Source: Stenotrophomonas africana
Lineage (GTDB): Bacteria; Pseudomonadota; Gammaproteobacteria; Xanthomonadales; Xanthomonadaceae
Direction: 5' to 3'
DNA: 64,000 nt
Assembly: GCF_013004645.1 (NCBI RefSeq)
Contig: NZ_JABEME010000002.1
Location: 248,001 to 312,000, forward strand
Under the pieces are notes generated by a model. That model was not told where the DNA came from, made no database searches, and was given only the letters and a program-made list of their open reading frames with translations. Shown in pieces: positions 8,686 to 16,518 of the stretch (the stretch's first letter is position 1; every line of letters begins with the position of its first letter). A program made the translations under genes and the position numbers.

Positions 8686-10290
8686 CTACGCCTGTTGAAG
8701 TGCGGCGTCCTCGACGGTCGAAGCACTCGCTGATCCAAGATCCAGCGTTCTATCAAAGAAGGCGCGGTACTCGATTCCGCCGTGCATGATCATTACCAGT
8801 GTTTTTCCCTTCGTGATCGTCATGATCATCTCCATGGCAGCTCGCTGGATGCCGACATCCAGGTTCGCAAGTGGTTCGTCTAATACATAGAGATCGGCCG
8901 CTCTACTGAGTACCATGGCCAAGGCAACCTTCTGCTGTTGACCTGCCGAGAGCTGCTCAGGATAAGCCTCAAGAACTTCTGACGAAGAGACGGCTAATTT
9001 CTTCAGAAGCTCAATGTCAATGCCAAGGTCCTTCACAGCGAGCGGCGGAAAGGCGAGTGGCAGAGTGGATGAACTGATTCTTGAAGGAAGTGAAATGATG
9101 CCGCTTGTTGGCTGTAGGTGCCTCGCGAGGATGTTGGCGAGCGTGGTTTTGCCCGATCCGTTGTCACCCGAAATTAGGACTCTTTGACCGCGATCGATGA
9201 CTGTCGACACATCCTGGAGAACGCTAGTTTGGCCGAAGCGGAAGGACACGCGATCGAGGACGACACTTTCCGAAATATGAAATTCGGTCGCACCCCGCAA
9301 CTGGAGAAATGTTGATACTCGATGAACCGTGGTGCCGTAGCTCTGCAGCTCTGCCCAGTGCTTGAAGATAGCGATGAGGGTTGTTGCTGCACGCCAGAAT
9401 GCATTCATGAATGCGATGAATGATCCAAAGGTCATCTTCTTCTGAAAGACGAATAGCGCGCCAACAAATATTGAGCACACATCCGACAGAACCATCGTCA
9501 AGTCACTTGCGCCTTGGAGTGTGCGCACCACCTTGAATCGGTTGTAGCTGGTGTCCAGCAGGCCGTGAATGCTCCTGTCGAACGAGCTCAACGTTTTTCC
9601 TGCCAGGCCGAATGTTCCAACCATCTTGAGGCTACCAATGGCTCTGGTGAGGACGCCTAAGACCTCGGCTTCCTTTTCCCGTTCTGTAGATGTAAGAGCT
9701 CTGACACGCTTTCCGACAATCAGACTGACAATCGTGGCCACAGGGATGAGCGCGGCGAGCACTGCGAAGGCCTGCCAGGAGATGTACAGCAGAGCGGTAA
9801 CCAACGCTACGAACATGGAGATCTTGACTGCCACTCCTCTTACTAAGGCCAGCATTGGTAACAGGCCATCCTTTACATCAGATCTGATTCGCGAGACGTA
9901 GTACCCAACTCCATTTCGTAGGAAATCTTCGTAGCGCTCACTGTAGAAGGCGCTCAGTAGATCTTCACTGACTCGCCTCACAATGCGGTTGTCCAATCGT
10001 TGCTGCCAAAGAGACGTCACGTAGGCAGCAACATTGAGTGACACGCCGAGCGCGAGATAGCCAATTACTAGGTGCATCAGGCGCGAGAAGTCGCCCCTTA
10101 GCGACGCCTCATCAAGAATCGCCTTGATCAGAAGAGGATGTATCAGACCTTCAACTGCACCAACTGTCGCAGCGATGATCGTCACCGCTAGGTACTCATG
10201 ACGGTTGGCGCCTAGCAAACGTGAGAAGTCACGCCAGGGTGTGTGGGCGTGAACAGGATCCGACAGATTGCTGCCGCTCGGCGTGTTCAT
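8686..10290 (-). CDS. ABC exporter with fused membrane and ATPase domains (LanT-like, no peptidase domain)
   Basis: A 534-residue half-transporter from the ATG at 10290. Residues 25-290 carry about six membrane helices. The C-terminal 200 residues form the nucleotide-binding domain, with Walker A GDNGSGKTT near 375, signature LSAGQQQKVALAM and Walker B YVLDEPLANLD. There is no N-terminal C39 leader-peptidase domain, so a separate protease must remove the leader if this exports the lanthipeptide. The gene starts 14 nt after the LanKC stop, which supports coexpression. The ATP-binding domain is shorter and more divergent than in MsbA. Probable exporter of the modified peptide. Confidence 0.85.
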   Translation of the reverse strand: MNTPSGSNLSDPVHAHTPWRDFSRLLGANRHEYLAVTIIAATVGAVEGLIHPLLIKAILDEASLRGDFSRLMHLVIGYLALGVSLNVAAYVTSLWQQRLDNRIVRRVSEDLLSAFYSERYEDFLRNGVGYYVSRIRSDVKDGLLPMLALVRGVAVKISMFVALVTALLYISWQAFAVLAALIPVATIVSLIVGKRVRALTSTEREKEAEVLGVLTRAIGSLKMVGTFGLAGKTLSSFDRSIHGLLDTSYNRFKVVRTLQGASDLTMVLSDVCSIFVGALFVFQKKMTFGSFIAFMNAFWRAATTLIAIFKHWAELQSYGTTVHRVSTFLQLRGATEFHISESVVLDRVSFRFGQTSVLQDVSTVIDRGQRVLISGDNGSGKTTLANILARHLQPTSGIISLPSRISSSTLPLAFPPLAVKDLGIDIELLKKLAVSSSEVLEAYPEQLSAGQQQKVALAMVLSRAADLYVLDEPLANLDVGIQRAAMEMIMTITKGKTLVMIMHGGIEYRAFFDRTLDLGSASASTVEDAALQQA

Positions 10291-10304
10291 TTTTGTCTTA
10301 ACCC

Positions 10305-13028
10305 TCACGCAGGATCTTCGACGAAGGCAACGATCGGTTGATGTGCTCGTGCCTTCAAAAAATTGGCGTCCAAGATGTCCAGACAAAAATCATCTGGATG
10401 AGGTGAACTCAGTCGATGCAAGGCCAGGATACTTCCAGCGATACCTGTGGCGTAGTCGCAGGAAATACGAAACAGGTTCTCTCCCGGAATAGCCGCTGTG
10501 TCGTCGTCACCAAAGACATAGATATCGGTGAGGCCGTCATAAGGTCGCTTAGCCAGATCTAGGTACCTAGCATCCCCTGAGTACACATAGGCATCCACCA
10601 GAGTGTCAATCAAGCCGGCAAGGCCATAGATGAGTCCCGGGAATCCTGAGTACTTGCGGTAGAGGTCCATCACTAGAGATTCAACTGTTTCCCATAGACC
10701 GTATCTGATGGCGACCTTAATGATGCCGGCGGTGCCTTGCTCCACGTAAGGTTCGTAGGTGGCCACGCCATTAGGCGCCGCAGCGAACGTGGAAATACCT
10801 GCTTCCAACTCGCTTCCCTGTGCCAGGTCGTAAGCCAGGGCCAGCTGTCCCATGGTTCGCCACTTGGCATCACCAGTAGCTTGGGACAAGCGAAGAAAGA
10901 AGAGTGCTACTCCTGATTGACCGTAGCCAAGTCCAATCCGGATGACGCCGTCGTCTTCCCAGTAGATGCCGTTCTCCGTTCGAACTGCAGATGATGCCAG
11001 TCGCAGGCCCAGCTCTAGGGCGGATTCGAGATAGTTCAAGTCGTGCGAAGCGACAAACGCTGCCAGGTTTGCCATTCCGATGCCAGCTGCTCCGTAGTAA
11101 AGGGAGATTTGGCCCATCGGAACTGGACTCCTGTTGGCCATATCAATGAAATTGAGTCCAACAGCATTGTGACCCATGGCCAGGTGGGCCCATCCAATTC
11201 CAGCTAGTCCCGTCAGCACGCCGGGCGGCGCGTTGGTCTCATGCAGACGACCTGCGTCCGCAAAATGTCGTTCGAGCACTTCATTCGGCACCTCCACGCC
11301 AGCGCGTGTGAGCGAGTAGATTACTCCCGACGACCCGAATCCCAAGCTGGTTGCGTTAGTGGAGAGGGCAAAGGGATCGCAAGGGAACAGCGTGTACTTC
11401 GGGTTCAATCGGTAGTTTTGCAGAACGAATCGCGACAGCCGTTCAAGCAGCGGCCCCAATGGCTCAGAGGAGGTCTCGCGCGAATCATACGGCTCACGTA
11501 TCGAGACATTTGGCAGTAGCCTTTCTTCGGCTTGCCGCAGAGTGGTCCGTCCCTGCGCTAGATCACGAATGACGTTGAGCACCGGCGTCCCTTCCCAGCC
11601 GATGTCCCGTACAAGAGTAGGGAGAACATTGTCAAAAAGATCGTCTCTAACATACGCCATCGCCACGATCGGGAACATGGAGTACATCATGATTGCAGAG
11701 ATTGCGTACAGATCGTCCTCCATGTTGCTGACCTTTGTTCTGCTCTTCATCTTGCTTCTGAAGCCAGGCGTGTGGATATCGTCCGACTCTCCCTGAGATG
11801 GCTGGAATGCGGCTTCCAGATCAATCAGGCGGACTTCCAAGGATTCTCTCTTCACCAAGATGTTTGGGGGCGACAGATCGCCAATCACCAGCCCCGCCTG
11901 ATGTGCCAGATCAACGGCTCTGAAGATGTTGGTAAAGATCGTGCGATACATTACGTAGAATTTTTCGCTATCCGCCGCAGATGGGCGTACCTTCATGAGT
12001 GGCGAAAATTGGAGCATGATCTGCCGCATATCCAGGGCATCGAAGTGCTCCTCTACCATGTAGAAGTTCTCCCAATCCCAGAACGAATCCAGCACCGCAG
12101 GGGCTATTCCTAGTGGACCGAGGATGTTCAGATTGGCCATCTCTCTTTTCAGGCGAGTGGTCGCATCACCGCCGTTCTCATAGAGCTCGACATGGGGTCT
12201 GGCCTCCTTGATGACGACTTTCTGATCGGTGCAAGTGTCCCTTGACAGGTATACGCCACCGGTGTTCGAGAAGCCCAAGGCGCTTTCGATCAGGTAGCGA
12301 CCGTTGTTCAGGGTCAATTCTCCTGCGTTCTCCTCATCGGAAGTAAAGGGATCCTGCGCCCACTCTGGAGTCTCGAAGTAAGGTGTTCGGCGATCGGGTA
12401 CATGATCTCCTGATGGCGAAACCAGCATCGGGATCATTCTTCCCATGAAGTCCAGGCGGTTCACCTGGATGATGCCGCCGTATCGGTAGTAGATGCAGCG
12501 ACTGTCTTTGTAGCGCTTGTCGGACAGGATGTACGATCCGATGCTCGCTCCCACCTCCTGATAAAGAAGCTCGATTAGCTCTTTAAATTCGGTATCGGTG
12601 TGAGGGTAGACGGTAATGAACTTTCCAGATCCACCCCGAGGCCAGCGCTTTGACGTCATCATCCGCATGGTGCGGCAGTCGTTGGCGAATTTGAACTGAA
12701 CATCCCGCTGGAGCAACAGCTCAGCAACACGCTGGAGAGTCTGCTTACAGTTCTCCTCGATTGCTGAAAGGTGGATCTTCCAGCCTTGGGATGGAAGTGG
12801 GCGCACGCCAGACTTCGCAGGCGGCAAGACATGGGACCACACTCCGATCTGTCGAATGCTCCAGTCTCGACCATGCTCCAGGAGAATCGAGTTCACGATC
12901 GATACCAGCTCATCGGTTGGCTTGTAATGCTCGTAGTTCGGTTCGTAGAAGCGTTCGTCGCTACCAATGAAGTTGATCTTGTCGACATGCCGCAGCTCAC
13001 GCAGCGTAGAGTTTCCTGCTGACATCAC
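10305..13028 (-). CDS. Class III lanthipeptide synthetase (LanKC)
   Basis: A 907-residue three-domain enzyme that phosphorylates Ser/Thr, eliminates phosphate and cyclises Cys in a precursor peptide. The N-terminal 220 residues match the LanKC/LanL lyase region. The kinase domain has its lysine in VVIKEARPH (near 272), the catalytic loop GDLSPPNIL (near 385) and the metal aspartate in IDLEAAF. The C-terminal third is LanC-like, with repeats such as GVLTGLAGIGWAH, LYYGAAGIG, GYGQSGVAL and GFPGLIYGLAGL. The zinc ligands of LanC/LanL (WCYG, CHG) are not present, which points to class III rather than IV. The start is GTG at 13028 or ATG at 13025, with AAGGA upstream. Confidence 0.92.
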   Translation of the reverse strand: MMSAGNSTLRELRHVDKINFIGSDERFYEPNYEHYKPTDELVSIVNSILLEHGRDWSIRQIGVWSHVLPPAKSGVRPLPSQGWKIHLSAIEENCKQTLQRVAELLLQRDVQFKFANDCRTMRMMTSKRWPRGGSGKFITVYPHTDTEFKELIELLYQEVGASIGSYILSDKRYKDSRCIYYRYGGIIQVNRLDFMGRMIPMLVSPSGDHVPDRRTPYFETPEWAQDPFTSDEENAGELTLNNGRYLIESALGFSNTGGVYLSRDTCTDQKVVIKEARPHVELYENGGDATTRLKREMANLNILGPLGIAPAVLDSFWDWENFYMVEEHFDALDMRQIMLQFSPLMKVRPSAADSEKFYVMYRTIFTNIFRAVDLAHQAGLVIGDLSPPNILVKRESLEVRLIDLEAAFQPSQGESDDIHTPGFRSKMKSRTKVSNMEDDLYAISAIMMYSMFPIVAMAYVRDDLFDNVLPTLVRDIGWEGTPVLNVIRDLAQGRTTLRQAEERLLPNVSIREPYDSRETSSEPLGPLLERLSRFVLQNYRLNPKYTLFPCDPFALSTNATSLGFGSSGVIYSLTRAGVEVPNEVLERHFADAGRLHETNAPPGVLTGLAGIGWAHLAMGHNAVGLNFIDMANRSPVPMGQISLYYGAAGIGMANLAAFVASHDLNYLESALELGLRLASSAVRTENGIYWEDDGVIRIGLGYGQSGVALFFLRLSQATGDAKWRTMGQLALAYDLAQGSELEAGISTFAAAPNGVATYEPYVEQGTAGIIKVAIRYGLWETVESLVMDLYRKYSGFPGLIYGLAGLIDTLVDAYVYSGDARYLDLAKRPYDGLTDIYVFGDDDTAAIPGENLFRISCDYATGIAGSILALHRLSSPHPDDFCLDILDANFLKARAHQPIVAFVEDPA

Positions 13029-13094
13029 ACGCTATCCTTGGAGATGATCGGCCTGCAGTCTCAATCACGCACTGGCAGCCGGTACTGTCATGGA

Positions 13095-13118
13095 AGGGCG
13101 CCGGATTTCCGGCGCCCT
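13095..13118 (-). promoter_or_regulatory. Hairpin between first precursor gene and LanKC
   Basis: A perfect 10-bp GC-rich stem (AGGGCGCCGG/CCGGCGCCCT) with a 4-nt loop, located after the stop of the precursor at 13128-13250 and before LanKC. There is no long T run on the minus strand, so it would act as a partial terminator or an mRNA 3'-end stabiliser. Such elements commonly keep precursor expression above synthetase expression. Confidence 0.7.
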
Positions 13119-13127
13119 CTTTATTAC

Positions 13128-13250
13128 CTACTGCAGTTCCTGTTCCTGTGCGGGACCGCAGCATGTATGGGTCGAACTTGTTGAACTGTTGCCCAAGAGG
13201 CTGTACGAGGTATCTAGAGACAGGCGCTGCAGATTCAGTACACGATTCAT
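13128..13250 (-). CDS. Lanthipeptide precursor peptide 1 (LanA1)
   Basis: A 40-residue peptide directly upstream of LanKC. The leader MNRVLNLQRLSLDTSYSLLG contains VLNLQRL, the type of L-x-L-Q motif that class III synthetases bind. The C-terminal core NSSTSSTHTCCGPAQEQELQ holds Ser, Thr and two Cys and includes STSSTHTC, an S-x2-S-x3-C pattern as used for labionin rings. The start ATG has AGAGGAAAGC upstream. Two further genes share the first ten residues almost exactly. Modification and final structure are inferred. Confidence 0.88.
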   Translation of the reverse strand: MNRVLNLQRLSLDTSYSLLGNSSTSSTHTCCGPAQEQELQ

Positions 13251-13676
13251 CCTTGCTTTCCTCTACGTCTCAGGGGAGCGCCACTCTCTTCAGTTCATCA
13301 TCCTTGGATGAGCGCGCGCCTTGCTGGTAGGTGATGGAATCGCCAGCTGAGATTCATACAATCGGCTGGCGGTTGCCTGTATCAACGTGCTTGTTCGACA
13401 GGCGTCGCGCAGCAGCTATGTTGCGAGCTGGTACAGCTGTTTCCGAGCGCCGATACGCTGCTGTCCAGAAGCAATTTCTGCAAGCTGAGAACTCTATTCA
13501 TTGAAGGATCCTCTTCTGATAGGAGGTTCGCCGATGAACCGCTTTCGGCCAACGCGTCGAGCCGGTTGCGTCGGTGAGTACTCCTCTGCGGGAAATCAAT
13601 CGGATGACGTGGCAGTGCTTGAGGTGCCGCCGAGGCACCTAGGAAGCCAGCGGCGGCACGTCATGCGTCAGCGGCT
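13251..13676. other. Spacer between precursor genes, with a possible decayed small frame
   Basis: Mostly no gene. On the plus strand a 48-residue frame runs 13534-13680 with a very good AGGAGG site and begins MNRF, recalling the MNRV start of the precursors, but it then diverges and lacks the leader motif and Cys-rich core. A hairpin AGGTGCC-GCCGA-GGCACCT at 13622-13640 lies downstream of the second precursor on the minus strand and could end its transcript. Confidence 0.4.
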
Positions 13677-13799
13677 TTAAAGCTGCTGCTCCTGGCTGCT
13701 GCCGTCACAGCAACTGTGCGTGGAGCTACTGCAACTATTGCCCATCAGGCTGACGTTGGTATCCAGAGCCAGGCGTTGCAGATTCAGTACACGGTTCAT
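13677..13799 (-). CDS. Lanthipeptide precursor peptide 2 (LanA2)
   Basis: A 40-residue peptide starting at the ATG at 13799 (GGAG seven bases upstream). The leader MNRVLNLQRLALDTNVSLMG is nearly the same as in precursor 1. The core NSCSSSTHSCCDGSSQEQQL has three Cys and seven Ser/Thr, including SSSTHSCC, which allows an S-x2-T-x3-C labionin-like pattern plus an extra Cys near the leader boundary. The longer frame upstream of this ATG has no leader-like features, and the conserved upstream block ending GGAGAGTTGTT supports this start. Confidence 0.87.
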   Translation of the reverse strand: MNRVLNLQRLALDTNVSLMGNSCSSSTHSCCDGSSQEQQL

Positions 13800-13801
13800 A
13801 A

Positions 13802-13817
13802 CAACTCTCCATAGTTG
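13802..13817 (-). promoter_or_regulatory. Conserved hairpin presenting the ribosome binding site of LanA2
   Basis: CAACT-ATGGAG-AGTTG forms a 5-bp stem with the Shine-Dalgarno GGAG in or at the edge of the loop. The same 16 bases, followed by TT and ATG, precede LanA3 at 14383-14398. The conservation may reflect recent duplication or translational control. Confidence 0.5.
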
Positions 13818-14351
13818 ACTACGAAATTCCGAGCAACCTCGACCATGGGCCGGGCAGTCGGCGGGGTACTGCACGGCTGACTGATCAGCTGCGCAGATGC
13901 TTGGGCAGGGAATGGTCTTGCATGCAGATAGGGGAGCGGTCTACTCAACCGGAGATCTGTGCGCATGCTGATGCAGGGCGCACTGGGATGCTCTGGCCAT
14001 TCCATGCCGATACATACTCCTTAATGCGTGCAGTCCGCTAAGCATCATCACGTTCGAAGGACGATGTTCGACTGCAACTGGATTTGATGGTGCTTCAAAG
14101 ATTGGGCCGAGTCTAGATGACGAATGATCAAGAACATTGCCGGAACATTGCGGGGTGACATTTTTTTCGCACTTCTCATTGCTGCGAAGCAACAGGTGCG
14201 TTTTCTGATTATTTTGTATTGACGTTGGCAACGGGGGCTGTCACCGTTCGCCCATTGAAGCGCTGGCATAGGAACTCACGCGTTGTTTGACGCCGCCAGT
14301 CTGAAAAATTCCGGTCTGTGCAGATGATCAGCCGTGCATTGATCGGTGTGT
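13818..14351. other. Divergent intergenic region between LanA2 and LanA3
   Basis: About 530 nt with no supported gene, lying between two precursor genes transcribed away from each other. It should hold both promoters, but I could not pick a convincing -35/-10 pair. An AT-rich stretch (TTTTTTTCGC near 14162 and TTTTGTATTG near 14213) stands out. Confidence 0.4.
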
Positions 14352-14380
14352 ATCCGGCGGCATGGTGTCGCCGGATTTTT
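14352..14380 (+). terminator. Terminator-like hairpin just upstream of LanA3
   Basis: ATCCGGCG-(9 nt)-CGCCGGAT directly followed by TTTT, ending about 10 bases before the ribosome site of LanA3. In this position it can act as an attenuator in the LanA3 leader, or end transcripts entering from the left. Part of the surrounding sequence resembles the LanA2 upstream region, but the perfect stem is seen only here. Confidence 0.6.
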
Positions 14381-14400
14381 CGCAACTATGGAGAGTTGTT

Positions 14401-14514
14401 ATGAACCGTGTACTGAATCTGCAGCGCTTGATGATGGACTCGTCGATCGGCCTGATGGGCAATAGTTGCAGTAGCTCGACCCATTCTTGCTGCAACAACC
14501 AGCAGGAAAGGTGA
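14401..14514 (+). CDS. Lanthipeptide precursor peptide 3 (LanA3), opposite strand
   Basis: A 37-residue peptide beginning MNRVLNLQRLMMDSSIGLMG and ending with the core NSCSSSTHSCCNNQQER. The leader motif and the NSCSSSTHSCC block are the same as in LanA2; only the leader middle and the tail differ. It is on the plus strand, transcribed away from the LanKC operon, so it must be expressed from its own promoter. Its upstream block (GGAGAGTTGTT before ATG) is shared with LanA2. Too short for ordinary gene calling, but the family pattern is clear. Confidence 0.86.
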   Translation: MNRVLNLQRLMMDSSIGLMGNSCSSSTHSCCNNQQER

Positions 14515-14521
14515 TGTGGCG

Positions 14522-14570
14522 GGAGCAGCGGCTTTAGCCGTTGCTCCTACTTGGTGCTTGGACTTTTTTT
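14522..14570 (+). terminator. Hairpin and T-run after LanA3
   Basis: An 11-bp stem GGAGCAGCGGC/GCCGTTGCTCC (one G-T pair) with loop TTTA starts 8 bases after the LanA3 stop. A TTTTTTT tract follows 16 bases later. The distance is long for a strict intrinsic terminator, but this is the probable 3' end of the LanA3 transcript. Confidence 0.6.
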
Positions 14571-14723
14571 GAGAAATCCAGCTTGACCAAGGATCTTCCG
14601 TTGCTCAGTAGTTGAAACGGTGTCGACGGTTGTTCTTCCGAGAGGCGATACGTATCAGATCTTCTGTTGCTCTTCACCTGAGGTCGTAGCTAGACGTGTC
14701 CTCTAGCTGTGAATCCTGGGATA

Positions 14724-14804
14724 TCAGCTCGGAGGAAACTGCCACGCGATCTCGCTCAGTGTGATTGGCCTAGGCGGCAGTTGACGCACGCGCCAGAGTT
14801 CCAT
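14724..14804 (-). CDS. Very small open frame, doubtful
   Basis: A 26-residue frame beginning MELWRVRQLPPRPITL, with AGGTGAG before the ATG. It starts 9 nt after the stop of the frame at 14813-14968. Both may be pieces of one decayed gene. No family recognised. Confidence 0.2.
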   Translation of the reverse strand: MELWRVRQLPPRPITLSEIAWQFPPS

Positions 14805-14812
14805 CAGGCAGC

Positions 14813-14968
14813 TCACCTCGACTTGGGCGTGGGAGGTCGTGAGAGTTCGGGAAGTTGCCCGGACTTTTCGTACTGAACTTTGAGTTTGATCTCAAACAAG
14901 AGCTCGTTCCTTGGACCCCGTAGGAGCCAGTGAATGCAGTACAAGGCCGCGTGCACTGCGATGGACAT
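14813..14968 (-). CDS. Small open frame of unknown function
   Basis: A 51-residue frame from an ATG with GGAG four bases upstream. The start MSIAVHAALYCIHWLLRG is hydrophobic; a charged stretch (EIKLKVQYEKSG) and a Pro-rich end follow. It is unlike the precursor peptides and I recognise no family. It could be a remnant of a larger gene, because the codon pattern continues upstream to a stop. It lies in low-G+C DNA between the lanthipeptide genes and the efflux region. Confidence 0.3.
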   Translation of the reverse strand: MSIAVHAALYCIHWLLRGPRNELLFEIKLKVQYEKSGQLPELSRPPTPKSR

Positions 14969-15411
14969 CAAGCTCCGTCGATACCAGGCGCTGTACTGCG
15001 GGACTTCTCTCTTTGATCAGTGGCAATGCCCCCTGTTCTGATCGTCGAATCAATGCTTAGCTGCCTTGCTTCAGATGCGGCCGGCCTTGCCCCGTGGATG
15101 TCCACGTCTTTGCAATTGACTTCCAAGTGGGAAATGGTGATGCGGAGGAAGACCTGCGCTCATTGAGCCGCCAGCGATTGCCCTTACAAGGTCTCCTGCT
15201 GGTGATGGCACTAAGCGAAGCTCGACCTGCGTCCGAAAGAAGAGCGTGGTGCCCTAGGCGGGCGGCCAGAGGCAAGTCAATGACTGGGACTCTACGGTTG
15301 GCTCCTTACTCTAGGGCGGTGTTGGAACTCGCCCCAGATGCGAGACGAAGCAGAACGGATCCTGACTGAACCGGCCGGGAGGATTGACCCGGTTGGCATT
15401 CCGCGTATTAT
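14969..15411. other. Intergenic, boundary of low- and high-G+C DNA
   Basis: No supported gene. Composition changes from the lower-G+C lanthipeptide region to the G+C-rich efflux region near 15.4 kb, so this may contain an island junction. No clear direct repeat was seen. Confidence 0.35.
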
Positions 15412-15429
15412 GCGACGAACTACTCCGTT
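15412..15429 (+). promoter_or_regulatory. Candidate TetR operator, copy 1
   Basis: The sequence TGCGACGAACTACTCCGT lies just upstream of the gene pair at 15447 and 15815. A copy with 16 of 18 identical bases lies at 16477-16494 before the efflux adaptor gene. The centre is a weak palindrome. A shared site before regulator and pump is what a local TetR repressor would produce. Confidence 0.6.
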
Positions 15430-15446
15430 AATTAATGGAAGCCACG

Positions 15447-15743
15447 ATGCGCATCGCCACTGCTGAAGCCGGCTGTACCCGACAGACCCGCCAATCCGGC
15501 TCCTCCCTCAAGAAGAAGGTCGGCCTGGTGCTTCTGGCGCTGGTAGCCGCCTATTGGATCTCCTTTCCCTTCGTCGCTTTGCTCGACATCCCCTACAAGG
15601 CCTTGATCATCAGCAGCCTCGTGGTGCTCGGCGAAGCGCTGTTCCTGATCGCGGTCGCCTTGCTTGGAAAAGAATACTGGGGGCGAATCAAGAGTGGAAC
15701 ACGTTCGCTGCTGGCGCGTGTAAGGGTAGGGCGACGCCGGTAG
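15447..15743 (+). CDS. Small membrane protein with transporter-suffix-like domain
   Basis: A 98-residue protein; the ATG at 15447 has GGAAG upstream, whereas the ATG at 15435 has no site. Two membrane helices (VGLVLLALVAAYWISFPFVA and ALIISSLVVLGEALFLIAVA) are followed by LLGKEYWGRIK and a basic tail. This pattern fits the short transporter-suffix domain proteins found alone or at transporter ends. It probably shares a transcript with the TetR gene 71 nt downstream and is therefore probably controlled with the efflux system. Its role is not known. Confidence 0.7.
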   Translation: MRIATAEAGCTRQTRQSGSSLKKKVGLVLLALVAAYWISFPFVALLDIPYKALIISSLVVLGEALFLIAVALLGKEYWGRIKSGTRSLLARVRVGRRR

Positions 15744-15814
15744 TATCAGGCTTGGCACTTCGAATGCCGCTGAAGCGTCCACCCACCCCGATACCGTTCT
15801 GAAATAAGCAAACA

Positions 15815-16411
15815 ATGGCTCGAATCCGTAACGACAAACTCCACGAAGAGCGCCGTGCTCAGATCCTGGAGGCCGCCGCCAGCGTCTTCCGCGAAAAGGG
15901 CTTTCACGCGGCACGTACGGAAGATATCTGCACTCAGGCCGAGATGAGTGCTGGTGCAGTGTTCCGCTACTTCAAGGACAAACGCGAGATGATCGATGCC
16001 ATCGTCTCTCGGGAAATCTCCAGCTACGCAAACGATGCCAAGGCGCTCGTGAGCCGGGAAGGGCTCGAGTGGCTGGCCAGGGCGAGCTCCGAGGAACTGA
16101 AGGAGCGTTGGAAGGAGTCTGACAACGGTCTCGGCCTGGATGCATGGATGGAGCTGGTTCGCGATCCTGACCGTCACCGGGAGATCCTAGACCTGGATGT
16201 AGAGACGCGAAAGGACCTGGCCCTTACTCTGGAATCGGGCATTAGAGAGGGATGGGTCCGACCCGGGATCGACCCCGAAGGCACGGCGTCACTGATTGTC
16301 ACGGTGACAAACGGGTTGTGGCTTGAGCAGTCGTTGAAAAAGACCGCGGATGTGGAGCAGTCAGCCAAAGCCGTCCGCGACTTCCTCAGGAGTCACGTGC
16401 TGAAAACATGA
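15815..16411 (+). CDS. TetR-family regulator of the efflux operon
   Basis: A 198-residue TetR protein. The N-terminal DNA-binding domain is standard: RRAQILEAAASVFREKGF, then TEDICTQAEMSAGAVFRYF with the recognition helix. The ligand domain ends in a helix (SAKAVRDFLRSHVLK). It lies directly before the RND operon in the same direction and ends at an intrinsic terminator. Near-identical 18-bp sites precede its own operon and the pump operon, so autoregulation and repression of the pump are the likely arrangement. The inducer is unknown. Confidence 0.88.
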   Translation: MARIRNDKLHEERRAQILEAAASVFREKGFHAARTEDICTQAEMSAGAVFRYFKDKREMIDAIVSREISSYANDAKALVSREGLEWLARASSEELKERWKESDNGLGLDAWMELVRDPDRHREILDLDVETRKDLALTLESGIREGWVRPGIDPEGTASLIVTVTNGLWLEQSLKKTADVEQSAKAVRDFLRSHVLKT

Positions 16412-16438
16412 TCGAGCCAACAGGTTCTTCCTGACAGG

Positions 16439-16467
16439 GAGGGCGCCAGATTGCGCCCTCATTTTTT
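16439..16467 (+). terminator. Intrinsic terminator after TetR gene
   Basis: GAGGGCGC-CAGATT-GCGCCCTC is followed by ATTTTTT. It separates the regulator transcript from the efflux operon, which therefore needs its own promoter. Confidence 0.85.
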
Positions 16468-16476
16468 GCATAAATG

Positions 16477-16494
16477 TGCGACGAAGTACTCCAT
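16477..16494 (+). promoter_or_regulatory. Candidate TetR operator, copy 2
   Basis: TGCGACGAAGTACTCCAT, 16 of 18 bases identical to 15412-15429. It lies between the terminator and the start of the adaptor gene at 16519, where a repressor would block the pump promoter. Confidence 0.6.
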
Positions 16495-16518
16495 CCAATA
16501 ACATCAGAGCAACCACCC

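Noticed and set aside
13534..13680. Plus-strand 48-residue frame with AGGAGG and MNRF start as a fourth precursor
   Set aside because: It lacks the L-x-L-Q leader motif and the Cys-rich core and overlaps the end of LanA2; kept only as a remark.
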